Part shown: positions 1 to 9,175 of the stretch, piece after piece
How the letters are laid out: the number at the start of each line of letters is the position of its first letter
Position numbering within the stretch: position 1 is the stretch's first letter
Source of the DNA: CAWKGV01 sp963849305
GTDB taxonomy: Bacteria; Pseudomonadota; Alphaproteobacteria; Acetobacterales; Acetobacteraceae
DNA length: 64,000 nucleotides
Direction of reading: 5' to 3'
Assembly: GCA_963849305.1 (NCBI GenBank)
Contig: CAWKGV010000002.1
Coordinates: 124,001 to 188,000, forward strand
Position numbers and translations under genes: made by a program
Notes under the pieces: model-generated
The model's database searches: none
Seen by the model: only the letters and a program-made list of their open reading frames with translations
Told to the model about the DNA's origin: nothing

Positions 1-851
1 TCGATGTTGGCCTGCCAATAAGCGTCCACCGTGCCGACGTCGCGCCAATACGCCTCCCGCTCCTGGCCCGAGCGGACGCAGGAATCCGAGAACTGGTGCG
101 CGACCGCCTTGCCGTGCTTGACCAAATAGGGGATCAGATCCTTGCCGAAATCATGTGCCGAGTTGGAATCGGCCGCGTCGCGGCGCAGCTGGTCGAACAA
201 GAACCGCGTCTCGAAGACGTAAATGCCCATACTGGCAAGCGCCGTCTCGGGCTTGCTCGGCATTCCGGGCGGTTCCTGGGGCTTCTCCAGGAAGTCGATG
301 ATCCGGTTCGCGGCATCGACATGCATGACCCCGAACGCGACCGCCTCGGGCCGGGGCACCTCGATGCAGCCCACAGTCACGTCGGCCTGCTGCTCGACAT
401 GCATCCGCAGCATATGCTCGTAGTCCATCTTGTAAACGTGGTCGCCCGCCAGGATCACAATGTGCTGCGGGCCGTAGCTTTGAATGATGTCGATGTTCTG
501 GAACACGGCATCGGCGGTGCCGGCGTACCACTCGGTCTCGCTGACTCGCTGGCTGGCGGGCAGGATATCGAACCCCTCGTTGCGCTCGGGGCGGAAGAAG
601 TTCCAGCCAAGCTGGAGATGCCGGATCAGGCTGTGGGCCTTGTATTGGGTCGCCACGCCGATGCGTCGGATGCCGGAATTCACCGCGTTGGAGAGCGCGA
701 AGTCGATGATCCGCGTCTTGCCGCCGAAGAACACCGCCGGCTTCGCCCGCTTGTCGGTCAGCTCCAACAGCCGGCTGCCCCGCCCACCCGCCAGGACGTA
801 AGCCATGGCCGAGCGGGCCAGAGGGGCATGGTCAGACGTGCTCGCCGGCAT
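1..851 (-). CDS. glgC: Glucose-1-phosphate adenylyltransferase (partial, 3' end outside window)
   Basis: The product makes ADP-glucose from glucose-1-phosphate and ATP, the committed step of bacterial glycogen synthesis in the cytoplasm. The ATG at 851-849 has a GGAGGG ribosome site 7 nt upstream. The first 283 codons are visible. They show the N-terminal nucleotidyltransferase signature LAGGRGSRL near residue 20, followed by KPAVFFGGKTRIIDF, then FRPERNEGF and GTADAVFQNID, and AGDHVYKMDY, all characteristic of GlgC. The C-terminal left-handed beta-helix and the stop lie beyond position 1. It is the last of three minus-strand genes (accA, degP, glgC) with gaps of 146 and 93 bp, so co-transcription is possible but not shown. 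The family call is firm. Allosteric regulation cannot be judged from this part. Confidence 0.93.
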   Translation of the reverse strand, partial: MPASTSDHAPLARSAMAYVLAGGRGSRLLELTDKRAKPAVFFGGKTRIIDFALSNAVNSGIRRIGVATQYKAHSLIRHLQLGWNFFRPERNEGFDILPASQRVSETEWYAGTADAVFQNIDIIQSYGPQHIVILAGDHVYKMDYEHMLRMHVEQQADVTVGCIEVPRPEAVAFGVMHVDAANRIIDFLEKPQEPPGMPSKPETALASMGIYVFETRFLFDQLRRDAADSNSAHDFGKDLIPYLVKHGKAVAHQFSDSCVRSGQEREAYWRDVGTVDAYWQANI

Positions 852-944
852 GGACATTCCCTCCTGGCGAGCAACGGCCCGCCGCCGCAAAGCTAGGAGA
901 CGCTTGGCGGGAACGTCAACGCGGCGTCACTCCAGCGTCGGGGG

Positions 945-2462
945 TTATCCCGGCGCGCGGTCCTTCTCCGCATCCAGCGGCAGCGGCACCCAGCGCAGCC
1001 CGTCCGGGCGCTGCACCAGCATTAGCACCGAGCGGCGGTCCTCCTTGCGCACCGTGTCCACCCGCTGCTGGACATCGGCCGGCGTGCTGACCTCGCCCTG
1101 CTGCACTTCCATGATCACGTCGCCGGGCTTGAGGTCGCGGGAAGCGGCGGGGCCGTTCGGCGCGACATCGGTGATCACCACGCCCTTCTGGTCGGCGTTG
1201 AGGTGGAACTTGTCCCGCGCCGCCTTGTCCACAGGGGCCAAGGTCAGGCCGAGGCTAGAGATCTCCGCGGGCTTGGGCGCTGGCGGGCCGGTGGTCTTGA
1301 CCGCCGCCGGCTCCACGTCGTCCGGCTTCTCGGCTGGTTTGGCTTGAAGCGTCATCTCCTTGCCATCGCGCCAGACCACCACTGGCACCGGCTTGCCGAC
1401 GTCTGAATCGGCAACGATACGGGGCAGCGCCCGCATGTCCTTCACGCTGACGCCGTTGAAGCTGAGAACGATATCGCCGTTGCGCAGATGCGCCTGATCG
1501 GCCGGACCGCCCGGGTTCACCCCCGCCACCAGCGCGCCCTTGGACTGGTGCAGGCCGAGGCTTTCGGCGATGTCGGGCGTCACCTCCTGGATGCGCACGC
1601 CGAGCCAGCCTCGGCGGGGATGGCCGTATTCGCGCAACTGCGCCACCACGAGCTTGGCCATGTTGGAGGGGATGGCGAAGCCGATGCCGATCGAGCCGCC
1701 GGATGGCGAGTAGATCGCGGTGTTGATGCCAATGATCTGCCCATCCATGTTGAACAAGGGCCCGCCGGAGTTGCCGCGATTGATCGGGGCGTCGGTCTGG
1801 ATGAAATCGTCATAAGGGCCTTCGTGGATATCGCGGCCACGGGCCGAGACGATGCCGGCGGTCACGGTGCCGCCGAGCCCGAACGGATTGCCGATCGCCA
1901 GCACCCAGTCCCCGACCCGCAGCCCCGCCGAATTGCCGAACTGCAGCGCCGGCAGCGGCTTGCCGGCGTTCACCTTCAGCAGCGCGATGTCCCCGGTCTC
2001 GTCGCGGCCGACCACGGTCGCGGTGAGCGTGGTGTTGTCTTGCAGCGTGACCTTGATCTCGTCGGCGCCCTCGATGACGTGATTATTGGTCACGACCAGC
2101 CCGGACGGATCGACGATGAAGCCGGAGCCCAGGCTCTGCATCCGCCGGTCGGCCTGCGGCTTTTCCTCGCCCTGGCCCTGGCCCTGGCGGTGGCGGTTCA
2201 TGAAGTCCTTGAAGAACTGCTCGAATGGCGAGCCAGGCGGGAAGGTCGGTACCTCCGGGCCTGCGTTGTCGCTCATTTGCACGGCGGTCGAAGATGAGAT
2301 GTTGACCACCGCCGGCAATAGCCGGGCGGCCAGGTCCGCGAACCCGTCTGGCGCCGGGCGGGCAAAGGCGGTGCGCGCCGGCAGGGTTGCCGCGACCGGG
2401 GCAGCTGCGAGGGCCGCGCAAGCGAGCAGCGCGGCGCGGAGTGGGCGGGAGCGGAAGCGCAT
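945..2462 (-). CDS. DegP/HtrA-family periplasmic serine protease (Do-like), copy 1
   Basis: This is a 505-residue exported serine protease/chaperone of the HtrA family that degrades misfolded envelope proteins. The N-terminus is an Arg-rich, then Ala/Leu-rich signal peptide of about 30 residues. The catalytic triad is visible as His128 (TNNHVIEGADE), Asp158 (DETGDIALLKV) and Ser232 (GNSGGP). Two PDZ domains follow, at roughly 280-380 and 400-490, as in DegP/DegQ. A Gln/Gly-rich stretch at residues 90-100 resembles the LA-loop region. A second paralogue lies at 38860-40470 with the same order of domains but a different N-terminal linker. It sits between accA and glgC on the same strand. No heat-shock promoter was identified. 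Family assignment is very sure. DegP versus DegQ cannot be separated here. Confidence 0.95.
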   Translation of the reverse strand: MRFRSRPLRAALLACAALAAAPVAATLPARTAFARPAPDGFADLAARLLPAVVNISSSTAVQMSDNAGPEVPTFPPGSPFEQFFKDFMNRHRQGQGQGEEKPQADRRMQSLGSGFIVDPSGLVVTNNHVIEGADEIKVTLQDNTTLTATVVGRDETGDIALLKVNAGKPLPALQFGNSAGLRVGDWVLAIGNPFGLGGTVTAGIVSARGRDIHEGPYDDFIQTDAPINRGNSGGPLFNMDGQIIGINTAIYSPSGGSIGIGFAIPSNMAKLVVAQLREYGHPRRGWLGVRIQEVTPDIAESLGLHQSKGALVAGVNPGGPADQAHLRNGDIVLSFNGVSVKDMRALPRIVADSDVGKPVPVVVWRDGKEMTLQAKPAEKPDDVEPAAVKTTGPPAPKPAEISSLGLTLAPVDKAARDKFHLNADQKGVVITDVAPNGPAASRDLKPGDVIMEVQQGEVSTPADVQQRVDTVRKEDRRSVLMLVQRPDGLRWVPLPLDAEKDRAPG

Positions 2463-2608
2463 CGGCGTGAAGTTCCCGTTGACAATAGCTCAGAATAAGG
2501 CGCCGACCGCCGCATTCTGGCAAGCCGGGATCAAGCGAGGCCGTCTTGTATCAGATCGGCCAGGCCGGATGCCACCGCAGGACGCTCGGACGCCCCGACG
2601 CTTGTCGC

Positions 2609-3586
2609 TCAGCCAAGCCCGTCGCGGCCCATCTCCAGGAACTTCTCCTCGCGCCGGGCCTTCAAGGCCGCCGCTTCCATCGCGAGCAGCGGCGCCACCG
2701 CCGCCTGCACGCCCTCGCCAACGGCGCGGATGGTGGCGTCCGGGTCGCGATGCGCGCCGCCGAGCGGCTCGGGGATCACGGCATCGACCAGCCGCAGCCG
2801 GCGCAGATCCTCGGCGGTCAGCCGCAGCGCCTCCGCCGCCGCCGGGGCCTGCGCCGGGTCGCGCCACAGGATCGCGGCGCAGCCCTCGGGCGCGATCACC
2901 GAATAGATCGAGTGCTCGAGCATCAGCGTCCGGTCCCCAGCCGCGAGCGCGATCGCTCCGCCCGAGCCGCCCTCGCCGATAATGGTGGCGACCAGCGGAA
3001 CCGGCGCGTCCAGACACGCCTCGATCGAGCGGGCGATCGCCTCGGCCTGGCCGCGCGCCTCGGCATCCACTCCCGGGAACGCCCCGGACGTATCCACGAA
3101 GGCGAGCACCGGCAGGCCGAACCGGCCGGCCAGCTCGATCAGCCGCCGAGCCTTGCGATAGCCCTCCGGGCGCGCCATGCCGAAATTGTGCTTGAGGCGG
3201 CTCTCGGTCTCGGAGCCCTTCTCGGTGCCGATCACCATCACCGAGCGGCCGCGGAACCGCCCCAGGCCGCCCAGCACCGCCGCATCGTCGGCGAACGCCC
3301 GATCGCCGGCGAGCGGCGTGAAGTCGGTGATCAGGCCGGCGATGTAGGCGCTCGTCTTCGGCCGGTCCGGGTGGCGCGCGACCAGCGTCTTCTGCCAGGG
3401 CGTGAGCTTGGTGTAGGTGGCCCGCAACTGGCGGTCGGCCTTCTCGCTCAGCCGCGCCACCTCTTCGGCGATATTGATGCCGTCGGGCTCGGACATCCGC
3501 CGCAGCTCGTCGATCTTGCCCTCCAGCTCGGCAATCGGCTTCTCGAAGTCGAGGAAATGGCGCATGGGCCCCAAGCTTTGAAACAC
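2609..3586 (-). CDS. accA: Acetyl-CoA carboxylase carboxyltransferase subunit alpha
   Basis: This is the alpha subunit of the carboxyltransferase half of acetyl-CoA carboxylase, which together with AccD transfers CO2 from carboxybiotin to acetyl-CoA to give malonyl-CoA for fatty acid synthesis. At 325 residues the length fits the family. Typical segments are visible: an N-terminal MxxFLDFEKPIAELE helix, the ATYTKLTPWQKTLVARHPDRP block, NFGMARPEGYRKA, and FVDTSGAFPGVDAEARGQ, followed by GEGGSGGAIA (oxyanion-hole glycines of the crotonase-like fold). The gene is monocistronic in appearance, since accD is not nearby. It is transcribed away from the MFS pseudogene, with about 97 bp of shared upstream DNA that holds a palindrome at 3639-3660. 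Confidence 0.95.
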   Translation of the reverse strand: MFQSLGPMRHFLDFEKPIAELEGKIDELRRMSEPDGINIAEEVARLSEKADRQLRATYTKLTPWQKTLVARHPDRPKTSAYIAGLITDFTPLAGDRAFADDAAVLGGLGRFRGRSVMVIGTEKGSETESRLKHNFGMARPEGYRKARRLIELAGRFGLPVLAFVDTSGAFPGVDAEARGQAEAIARSIEACLDAPVPLVATIIGEGGSGGAIALAAGDRTLMLEHSIYSVIAPEGCAAILWRDPAQAPAAAEALRLTAEDLRRLRLVDAVIPEPLGGAHRDPDATIRAVGEGVQAAVAPLLAMEAAALKARREEKFLEMGRDGLG

Positions 3587-3638
3587 GGGGCTTTAGCACA
3601 AAACCCGATCCCGGAAAGACCCGCCTGGGGCTTGCCTA

Positions 3639-3660
3639 ATTGATGACGACCGTCATTAAT
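3639..3660. promoter_or_regulatory. 22-bp near-perfect palindrome, candidate operator
   Basis: The half-sites ATTGATGACG and CGTCATTAAT face each other across a 2-bp centre. Nine of the eleven base pairs of the dyad match, the exceptions being the centre and one G/T position. It lies in the intergenic region between divergent accA and the MFS gene, just upstream of the MFS ribosome binding site (AAGGAG at 3668-3673). The size and symmetry resemble TetR- or MarR-type operators. No regulator gene for it is visible nearby, so the binding protein is unknown. Confidence 0.45.
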
Positions 3661-3682
3661 GCCCGCCAAGGAGATCGCGATC

Positions 3683-4956
3683 ATGGGCTCGAAATCGCTC
3701 GCTCGCCGGCTCGACGGCCGTCTGCATTACGCCTGGGTGGTCGCGGCGGTGACGTTTGCCGTGATCCTCTGCTCGGTCGGCGTGCGCGCCGCTCCCGGCG
3801 TGCTGATCGTGCCGTTGGAGCGGGCGTTCGGCTGGGATGCGGGCACGATTTCCGGGGCGATCTCGCTCAACATCGCGCTGTTCGGGCTGGTCGGCCCGTT
3901 CACCACCGCGCTGATGACGCACGATCGGCGTGCGCCGGACCATGCTGGGCTCGATCGCGCTGCTGGCGCTCGGCGCCGGCCTCAGCGGCTGGATGACGCA
4001 GGTCTGGCAGCTTTACCTGACTTGGGGCGTGATGGTCGGGCTGGGCTCCGGGGTCGGCATGGTCGGGCTGGCGGCGGTGATCGCCAATCGCTGGTTCGCC
4101 GAGCGGCGCGGGCTGGTGGTTGGCCTGCTGACCGCCGGCAACGCCAGCGGCCAGCTGGTGTTCCTGCCGCTGCTCGCGTTCCTGTCGCAGTCGCTGGGCT
4201 GGCGCAGCGTGCCCTGGACGGCGGCGCTGGCGATGATCGCCCTGCTGCCCCTGGTGGCGCTGCTGATGGTCGAGAGCCCGCGCGCGCTGGGCCTGCTGCC
4301 GTTCGGCGCCGTGGCGCCGGCCGGCCGAGACGCCGATCGGCGGCAATCCGTTCCGGGTCGCGCTCGGCGGCCTGGCGCGTGGGATGCGCTCGGTCGATTT
4401 CTGGTTGCTGGCGGGCAGCTTCGCCATCTGCGGCTTCTCCACCTACGGCCTTGTTATCACGCATTTCATCCCGTACTGCGCCGATCATGGCGTGCCGGCG
4501 GTGACGGCGGCGGGCTTCTTGGCCGCGATCGGGGTGTTCGACCTGGTGGGCACCACTGGCTCCGGCTGGCTCACCGACCGATACGATTCCCGCGTGCTGT
4601 TGTTCTGGTATTACGGCCTGCGCGGCCTGTCGCTGATCTGGCTGCCGTTCAGCGGCTTCGACATGCTGAGCCTGTCGGCCTTCGCGGTGCTGTTCGGGCT
4701 GGATTTCGTGGCCACGATCCCGCCGACCGTGGCCCTCACCAATCAGGTGTTCGGACGGCGCGACGGGCCGGTGATCGTCTCCTGGATCGTCGCCGCGCAT
4801 CAGGTGGGCGGGGCGTTGGCCGCGATCGGGGCAGGCGAGGTGCGGAGTCTCACCGGCAGCTACGTGCTCGCCTTCGCCGGCAGCGGCGTGCTGTGCCTCA
4901 TTGCCTCGCTGCTCGTGTTCCGCATCGCCCGTCGCCCGGCGGAGGTCGCGCCATAA
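3683..4956 (+). pseudogene. MFS transporter with two frameshifts
   Basis: This is a major facilitator superfamily inner-membrane transporter broken into three reading frames. The start ATG at 3683 has AAGGAG 9 nt upstream. Frame one runs through LHYAWVVAAVTFAVILC and PFTTALMTHDR to about 3925. The protein then continues one frame over from VRRTMLGSIALLALG to about 4320. It finishes in the third frame from ETPIGGNPFRVALGG through the C-terminal six-helix half to RPAEVAP at 4956. Joined, the pieces give a near-normal 12-helix carrier of about 420 residues resembling the oxalate/formate-antiporter or monocarboxylate branch, with a CVG-like first helix and GxLTDRYD loop in the second half. The joint at about 3926 is best explained by a short deletion inside the usual DRFGxRR loop. 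The substrate cannot be named. The lesions could be real or assembly errors. Confidence 0.8.
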
Positions 4957-4964
4957 CCTTCGCG

Positions 4965-5035
4965 GTGTACATCTGGGCCAATCGCGTGCCGACCCCGTGT
5001 ACACATCACCCCGTCATCCGGCCGCTCGTGTACAC
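4965..5035. promoter_or_regulatory. Three phased GTGTACA(C) boxes upstream of the racemase gene
   Basis: The palindromic octamer GTGTACAC occurs at 4997-5004 and 5028-5035. A seven-of-eight match, GTGTACAT, lies at 4965-4971/72. The start-to-start spacings are 32 and 31 bp, close to three helical turns, so all three sites would lie on one face of the DNA. They are in the 164-bp gap between the MFS pseudogene and the racemase gene. This looks like an operator array for a dimeric regulator, possibly GntR-like. The regulator is not identified in the window. Confidence 0.45.
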
Positions 5036-5120
5036 CGGCCGTTAGCATCTTGTTCATCCATCTCACGAACGGCGGCGGTGCAATTCCTCCACCGTCCGAA
5101 AAAACCCGGGAGGGATACTC

Positions 5121-5814
5121 ATGCGTCACATCGGTATCGTTGCCTGCTCCGCCGAAGGCGCGGCTCTGTGTTACCGGACCATTTGCGTGGACGGCGCGCG
5201 ACACCTCGGCGGACACGCTCACCCCGAGGTGTCGATGCACACGCCCTCGCTTGCCGAGTACATGACACGCATCTATCGCGGCGACTGGCAGGGCGTGGGT
5301 GAGCTGATGCTCGCCTCGGCGAACAAGCTCGCGAGCGTCGGTGCCGAGTTCCTGATCTGCCCCGACAACACCATCCACCAGGCGCTTGCCTATGTCGAAC
5401 CGCGATCGCCGCTGCCCTGGCTGCACATCGCCGAAATCGTCGCCGCACACGCCGTCGAGCGTGGGTTCCGGCGCCTGGGCCTGACCGGAACGCGTTGGCT
5501 GGTTGAGAGCGAGGTCTATCCGGAAAAGCTCGCGACGCGCGCACTCGCGTATGTGCGCCCAAGCACCGCCGAACGCGAGGAACTCAATCGCATCATCATG
5601 GATGAGTTGGTTTACGGCGTTTTCAAGCCCGATTCAGTCGCTTACCATTCAGCGTGTCATCGGGCGGATGAAGGATCAGGGCTGCGACGCCGTCGTTCTC
5701 GGCTGCACCGAGATTCCATTGATCTTGGACGACTCGAATTCTCCGCTGCCGACACTCAATTCCACACGCTTGCTCGCGCGCGCGGCGCTGCGTCGGGCGG
5801 TGCGGAGACAATAG
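5121..5814 (+). pseudogene. Aspartate/glutamate racemase family protein, frameshifted
   Basis: This is a PLP-independent amino-acid racemase of the Asp/Glu/hydantoin racemase superfamily, which uses two cysteines as acid/base pair. The ATG at 5121 follows GGGAGGG. The first frame carries HIGIVACSAEGAALCYR, the first catalytic Cys in LICPDNTIH, and LTGTRWLVESEVYPEKL. At about 5649 one extra base shifts the frame. The remainder (QRVIGRMKDQGCDAVVLGC with the second catalytic Cys in GCTEIPLI) is read one frame over and ends at the TAG at 5812-5814. Without a correction the product loses the second Cys and would be inactive. Rejoined length is about 230 residues, normal for the family. The three phased boxes upstream suggest regulated expression. 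The substrate is unknown. Confidence 0.82.
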
Positions 5815-5864
5815 TCCCCGACGCCGCTGCGACAGGCGAGCGCCGCGGAGCCAGGTCAGCCGGC

Positions 5865-7448
5865 TCATGCACCTCGGCTCATCGACAACTCCGGGTTGTC
5901 GATGAAGCGCAGTTCGTTCACGCGTCCCGATGGCTCGCGCATGAATTGCATGAGCTGCGATCCGTCTTCCCCGAGCATCGCCGAGAGCGACCTGTCGTCG
6001 GAGGCCAGGGCGAAGGCGTCGCCATTCCAAGGTTTGAGCAGCAACGCCAGGCCGGTTGCCGCGAACGTCAGCCGCAGGTGCTCGCCCGCCGGCTCTATCG
6101 TCGCGGCCTTCAGCACCGGGGAGTGATACTGTCCGGCATAATCGGCGAGGGTGGCCGGCGGGGCCGGGTGATCGGGCCGGCGGCTGCGCTCCTCGGCCTT
6201 GCGCGTCTGCTCCTGAACGATTGCCAGGTAGCGCGCGCTGTGATCGACTTGCGGATTGCCGAGCACGCGGTCGTAGAACCATAACGCGACGCTATCGGGA
6301 AGCGCGTTCGTCCCCTCGTTGGTCAGCATCACGAAGCCCACCCGCCGGTCGGGGATGAAACCGACATGCGCCTTGAACAGCCCGGTGCCGCCATTGTGCC
6401 AGACGAAATGCCCGTTCGCCGTCGCTTGGAAGATCCAGCCCGAGGCGTAGCCCGCCCAATCGACCGGAAACCCCGGGATCGGCATGTCCACCCGAGGACG
6501 CCAGGTCTCGGTCAGGTTCGCTTCGGAAATGATGCGCTTGCCCTCGAAGCTGCCACGCCCGATTTGCAACCGCAGCCATTTCAGCAGATCGGCGACACTG
6601 GAATTCAGCGCCCCCGCCGGCCCGACCGCGTCGAAATCCGGCAATGGATCGAACTGCGCCAGTTGGCCGTTGCGCCAGATATGGCCGGCCGCGTGGTCGG
6701 GGCTGCCGAGCAGTGCGCGCACCGTTGCCGTGGTGCTGCTCATCCCGAGCGGGTCCAGGATCAGCGTCCGCACCGCTTGGACCCAATCCGCCTCGCCCGT
6801 GTGACGGGCGACGATCCGGCCGGCGATCGCTTGGAGCACGTTCTGATAGGAGAAGGTCGTCCGGAAGCTGCTGACCGGATGGGCATAACGCAGCCCGGCA
6901 ATAACGTCCTCCGGCGAATAGCCAAGCACCCACATCGGGTCGAGCACATAAGGACGCAATCCGCTGCGCTGCGCGAGCAGGTCGATGATCTGGAACTCGC
7001 GCGTCACCCAAGGGTCGTAGAGGCGGAAATCGGGATAATGGTCGATGACGCGATCGGCCCATTTCATCTTGCCCCGGTCCACGACGATCGCCTCGGCTGC
7101 CGCCGCGAAGGCCTTGGTCGTCGATCCGATCTGAAAGATGGTGTTTGCACCAACGGGTGTGTCACCGGGCGCGGCGCGGACGCCGAACCCCTTGGCGAAC
7201 ACGATGTCCTCGTCCACGACCACGCCGACGGCTGCCCCGGGTACATGCCAATCCGTCATCCCCTTGCGCACGTAGTCCTCCAGCGCAGGCAGCAGCATCG
7301 TGACCCGCGCCTTCTCGGACCCGTCTTGCGGCGCGGCGCCTTGCGCGGGCGCAGGCCAAGGTGAGCCGGCTGCCAGCGCGATGGAACCGAGGCCGAGACC
7401 GCGCCGCGAAATGCCGATACTCCGGCTGGATCGAGTGCCCTCGATCAT
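5865..7448 (-). CDS. Exported serine hydrolase, class C beta-lactamase/PBP-like (beta-lactamase-related)
   Basis: This is a 527-residue penicillin-binding-protein-fold hydrolase. An N-terminal SRRGLGLGSIALAAG segment looks like a twin-arginine type export signal. The active-site motifs are the SxxK tetrad S109-TTK112 (IGSTTKAF), the YxN motif Y201-QN, and HNGGTG near residue 360 in place of KTG. This arrangement is typical of esterase/D-aminopeptidase-like members and less so of true AmpC. The C-terminal 100 residues (LADYAGQYHSP onward) match the lipocalin-like extension often found after this domain. GGAG lies 9 nt before the ATG at 7448. The real substrate (peptide, ester or beta-lactam) cannot be told. 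No ampR-like gene is adjacent. Confidence 0.88.
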   Translation of the reverse strand: MIEGTRSSRSIGISRRGLGLGSIALAAGSPWPAPAQGAAPQDGSEKARVTMLLPALEDYVRKGMTDWHVPGAAVGVVVDEDIVFAKGFGVRAAPGDTPVGANTIFQIGSTTKAFAAAAEAIVVDRGKMKWADRVIDHYPDFRLYDPWVTREFQIIDLLAQRSGLRPYVLDPMWVLGYSPEDVIAGLRYAHPVSSFRTTFSYQNVLQAIAGRIVARHTGEADWVQAVRTLILDPLGMSSTTATVRALLGSPDHAAGHIWRNGQLAQFDPLPDFDAVGPAGALNSSVADLLKWLRLQIGRGSFEGKRIISEANLTETWRPRVDMPIPGFPVDWAGYASGWIFQATANGHFVWHNGGTGLFKAHVGFIPDRRVGFVMLTNEGTNALPDSVALWFYDRVLGNPQVDHSARYLAIVQEQTRKAEERSRRPDHPAPPATLADYAGQYHSPVLKAATIEPAGEHLRLTFAATGLALLLKPWNGDAFALASDDRSLSAMLGEDGSQLMQFMREPSGRVNELRFIDNPELSMSRGA

Positions 7449-7520
7449 GGAACCGTTCTCCGTCGTCGATCAGAACCCGTCAACGCCTCTCATACAACGC
7501 CCCTAGTTCCGACCTCTCGT

Positions 7521-7550
7521 CGTCATGGTCGGCGAAGGCCGACCATCCAC
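7521..7550. repeat. REP-like hairpin, copy A
   Basis: The sequence forms a perfect 9-bp stem (ATGGTCGGC at 7525-7533 and GCCGACCAT at 7538-7546) with a GAAG loop, in the non-coding stretch between two minus-strand genes. A nearly identical hairpin sits at 9618-9652. The preceding 18 bases (CCCTAGTTCCGACCTCTC) recur inverted at about 22570-22588. This is a dispersed palindromic repeat family. The rest of 7449-7636 shows nothing recognisable. Confidence 0.6.
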
Positions 7551-7636
7551 AACTCACCGCGCCTTGCGCAGACTACTCCGCGTCGACCACTCGCAATGTG
7601 GACGCCATCCGCACAGCCTACACAGGCTAACGCCGA

Positions 7637-8686
7637 TCAGTATCCGTCGACGTCGACTACAGCCTGGGCGAAGGCCTGCGGGGCTTCCTGAGGCAGATTG
7701 TGACCGATGCCCCCCTTGATGATCCGGTGCGCGTATTTGCCCGAGAACTTCTTGCGATAGGATGTGCCGTCCGCGTGTGGTGCACCATTGGCATCTCCTT
7801 CAAGAGTGATCGTGGGCACGGCGATGACCGGGCCTTCGGCAAGCCGCCTTTCCAGATCGTTATATTGCGGCTCGCCTGCAGCCAAGCCGAGTCGCCAGCG
7901 GTAATTATGGATCACGATCGCGACGTAGTCTGGGTTGTTGAACGACGCCGCGGTGCGATCGAATGTGGCGTCATCGAACTCCCATTTCGGCGAAGCGATC
8001 TGCCAAATGAGCTTCGCGAAATCGTGCCGGTATTTGGCGTAACCGAGTGCGCCGCGTTGCGTAGCGAAATAGTATTGGTACCACCACTGGTACTCAGCCT
8101 TCGGCGGCAACGGCATCTTGTTGGCCTCGGGGCTGCCGATCAGATAGCCACTCACCGAGACGAGGGCCTTGCATCGCGCTGGCCAGAGTGCCGCGATGAT
8201 GTCGGCCGTCCGCCCTCCCCAGTCATAACCGGCGAGGATCGCCTTCTCGATCCTGAGGGCATCCATCAAATCGATGGTATCGACTGCGACCGCCGCCTGC
8301 TGGCCATTGCGGGCCGTTGCATCTGAGAGGAAGCGCGTTGCGCCACAGCCACGGACATACGGGATGATCACCCGGTAGCCCGCCGATTTCAGCAAAGGTG
8401 CCACATCGACATAGCTGTGAATATCGTATGGCCAGCCGTGCAGAAGAATGACCGCGGGACCCTCTGCGGGGCCAGCTTCAGCGTATCCGACATTCAAGAC
8501 GCCGGCATTGATCTGCTTCAGTGAGGCGAACGAAGTGTTCGTCCCCGGCTTGATCGCGGGCACCTCTACCGGTCGTTTGCTCGATTGTGCATCCGCGGAA
8601 CCAATCATGCCGAGCTGGGCGGCAGCGATGGTCATGGCCGCGGTGCCAAAAAAGCGGCGGCGATGATGGTTGATTTCTTCCGACAT
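7637..8686 (-). CDS. Tat-exported alpha/beta hydrolase, epoxide hydrolase-like
   Basis: This is a 349-residue alpha/beta-hydrolase. RRRFFGTAAMTIAAAQLG at the N-terminus is a good twin-arginine signal, so the mature enzyme is probably periplasmic. The oxyanion motif HGWPYD is followed by the nucleophile elbow GYDWGGR. The nucleophile is therefore Asp, as in epoxide hydrolases and haloalkane dehalogenases, and not the Ser of esterases. The catalytic His is in GGIGHNLPQEAP near the C-terminus. The ATG at 8686 is preceded by GGGGAGAGAGA. It stands alone between two other exported proteins on the same strand. Epoxide versus halide substrate cannot be decided without the cap-domain tyrosines or Trp pair being modelled. 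Confidence 0.88.
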   Translation of the reverse strand: MSEEINHHRRRFFGTAAMTIAAAQLGMIGSADAQSSKRPVEVPAIKPGTNTSFASLKQINAGVLNVGYAEAGPAEGPAVILLHGWPYDIHSYVDVAPLLKSAGYRVIIPYVRGCGATRFLSDATARNGQQAAVAVDTIDLMDALRIEKAILAGYDWGGRTADIIAALWPARCKALVSVSGYLIGSPEANKMPLPPKAEYQWWYQYYFATQRGALGYAKYRHDFAKLIWQIASPKWEFDDATFDRTAASFNNPDYVAIVIHNYRWRLGLAAGEPQYNDLERRLAEGPVIAVPTITLEGDANGAPHADGTSYRKKFSGKYAHRIIKGGIGHNLPQEAPQAFAQAVVDVDGY

Positions 8687-8803
8687 TTGTCTCTCTCCCC
8701 AATTGGCTTAACTGGGAACGCCTCTATCATCGGCGCGGAACAGCAGCGCTAGGCCTCTCGATCCGTCGCGCGTCCCACAATGCCAGGTCCACGGACTCCG
8801 GCC

Positions 8804-9175
8804 TCAGCTCTTGATCTTCCATTCGCCGTTCGAGGTCCGGCACCAGGTCAGATCGAAGGTGCTGCCGGGCCGTTTGCCGGCGGCGGAAATGTGATGCTGC
8901 AACAGATGGCACGTCATCCCGCCGGACTGGAAAACCCGTCGCAAGATTGAAGAGCCCGAGCTGCGCGTATTCGGGTTGCTCCAACTGTCGGTCTGGCCGA
9001 TGCGCGGCGGGGTCGCGGTGTTCAGCCGGTCGATGCTGGCGTCCAGCCGGCGAAGGTCCTCGTTCGTCAGGTGGCCACCGGCACGCGTGCTGCTCCAGAA
9101 CGGATTGATCTGCGCGTGCGCGACGGCCGAGCCGAACAGGACCGCCAGAGAGATCAGCAATGGCTTTGCCAACAT
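8804..9175 (-). CDS. Small exported protein, 17-kDa surface-antigen-like C-terminus
   Basis: This 123-residue protein has a clear Sec signal peptide (LLISLAVLFGSAVAHA, cleavage likely after AHA near residue 21). The second half has the pattern found in RT0821/17-kDa surface-antigen-like proteins: a WSNPNTRSSGS turn, SGGMTCHLLQHH with one Cys, and a final DLTWCRTSNGEWKI with the partner Cys. A disulfide between the two Cys in the periplasm is plausible. It lacks the glycine-zipper and lipobox of the true Rickettsia antigen. Function is unknown. It lies 117 bp upstream of the epoxide-hydrolase-like gene on the same strand. Confidence 0.75.
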   Translation of the reverse strand: MLAKPLLISLAVLFGSAVAHAQINPFWSSTRAGGHLTNEDLRRLDASIDRLNTATPPRIGQTDSWSNPNTRSSGSSILRRVFQSGGMTCHLLQHHISAAGKRPGSTFDLTWCRTSNGEWKIKS

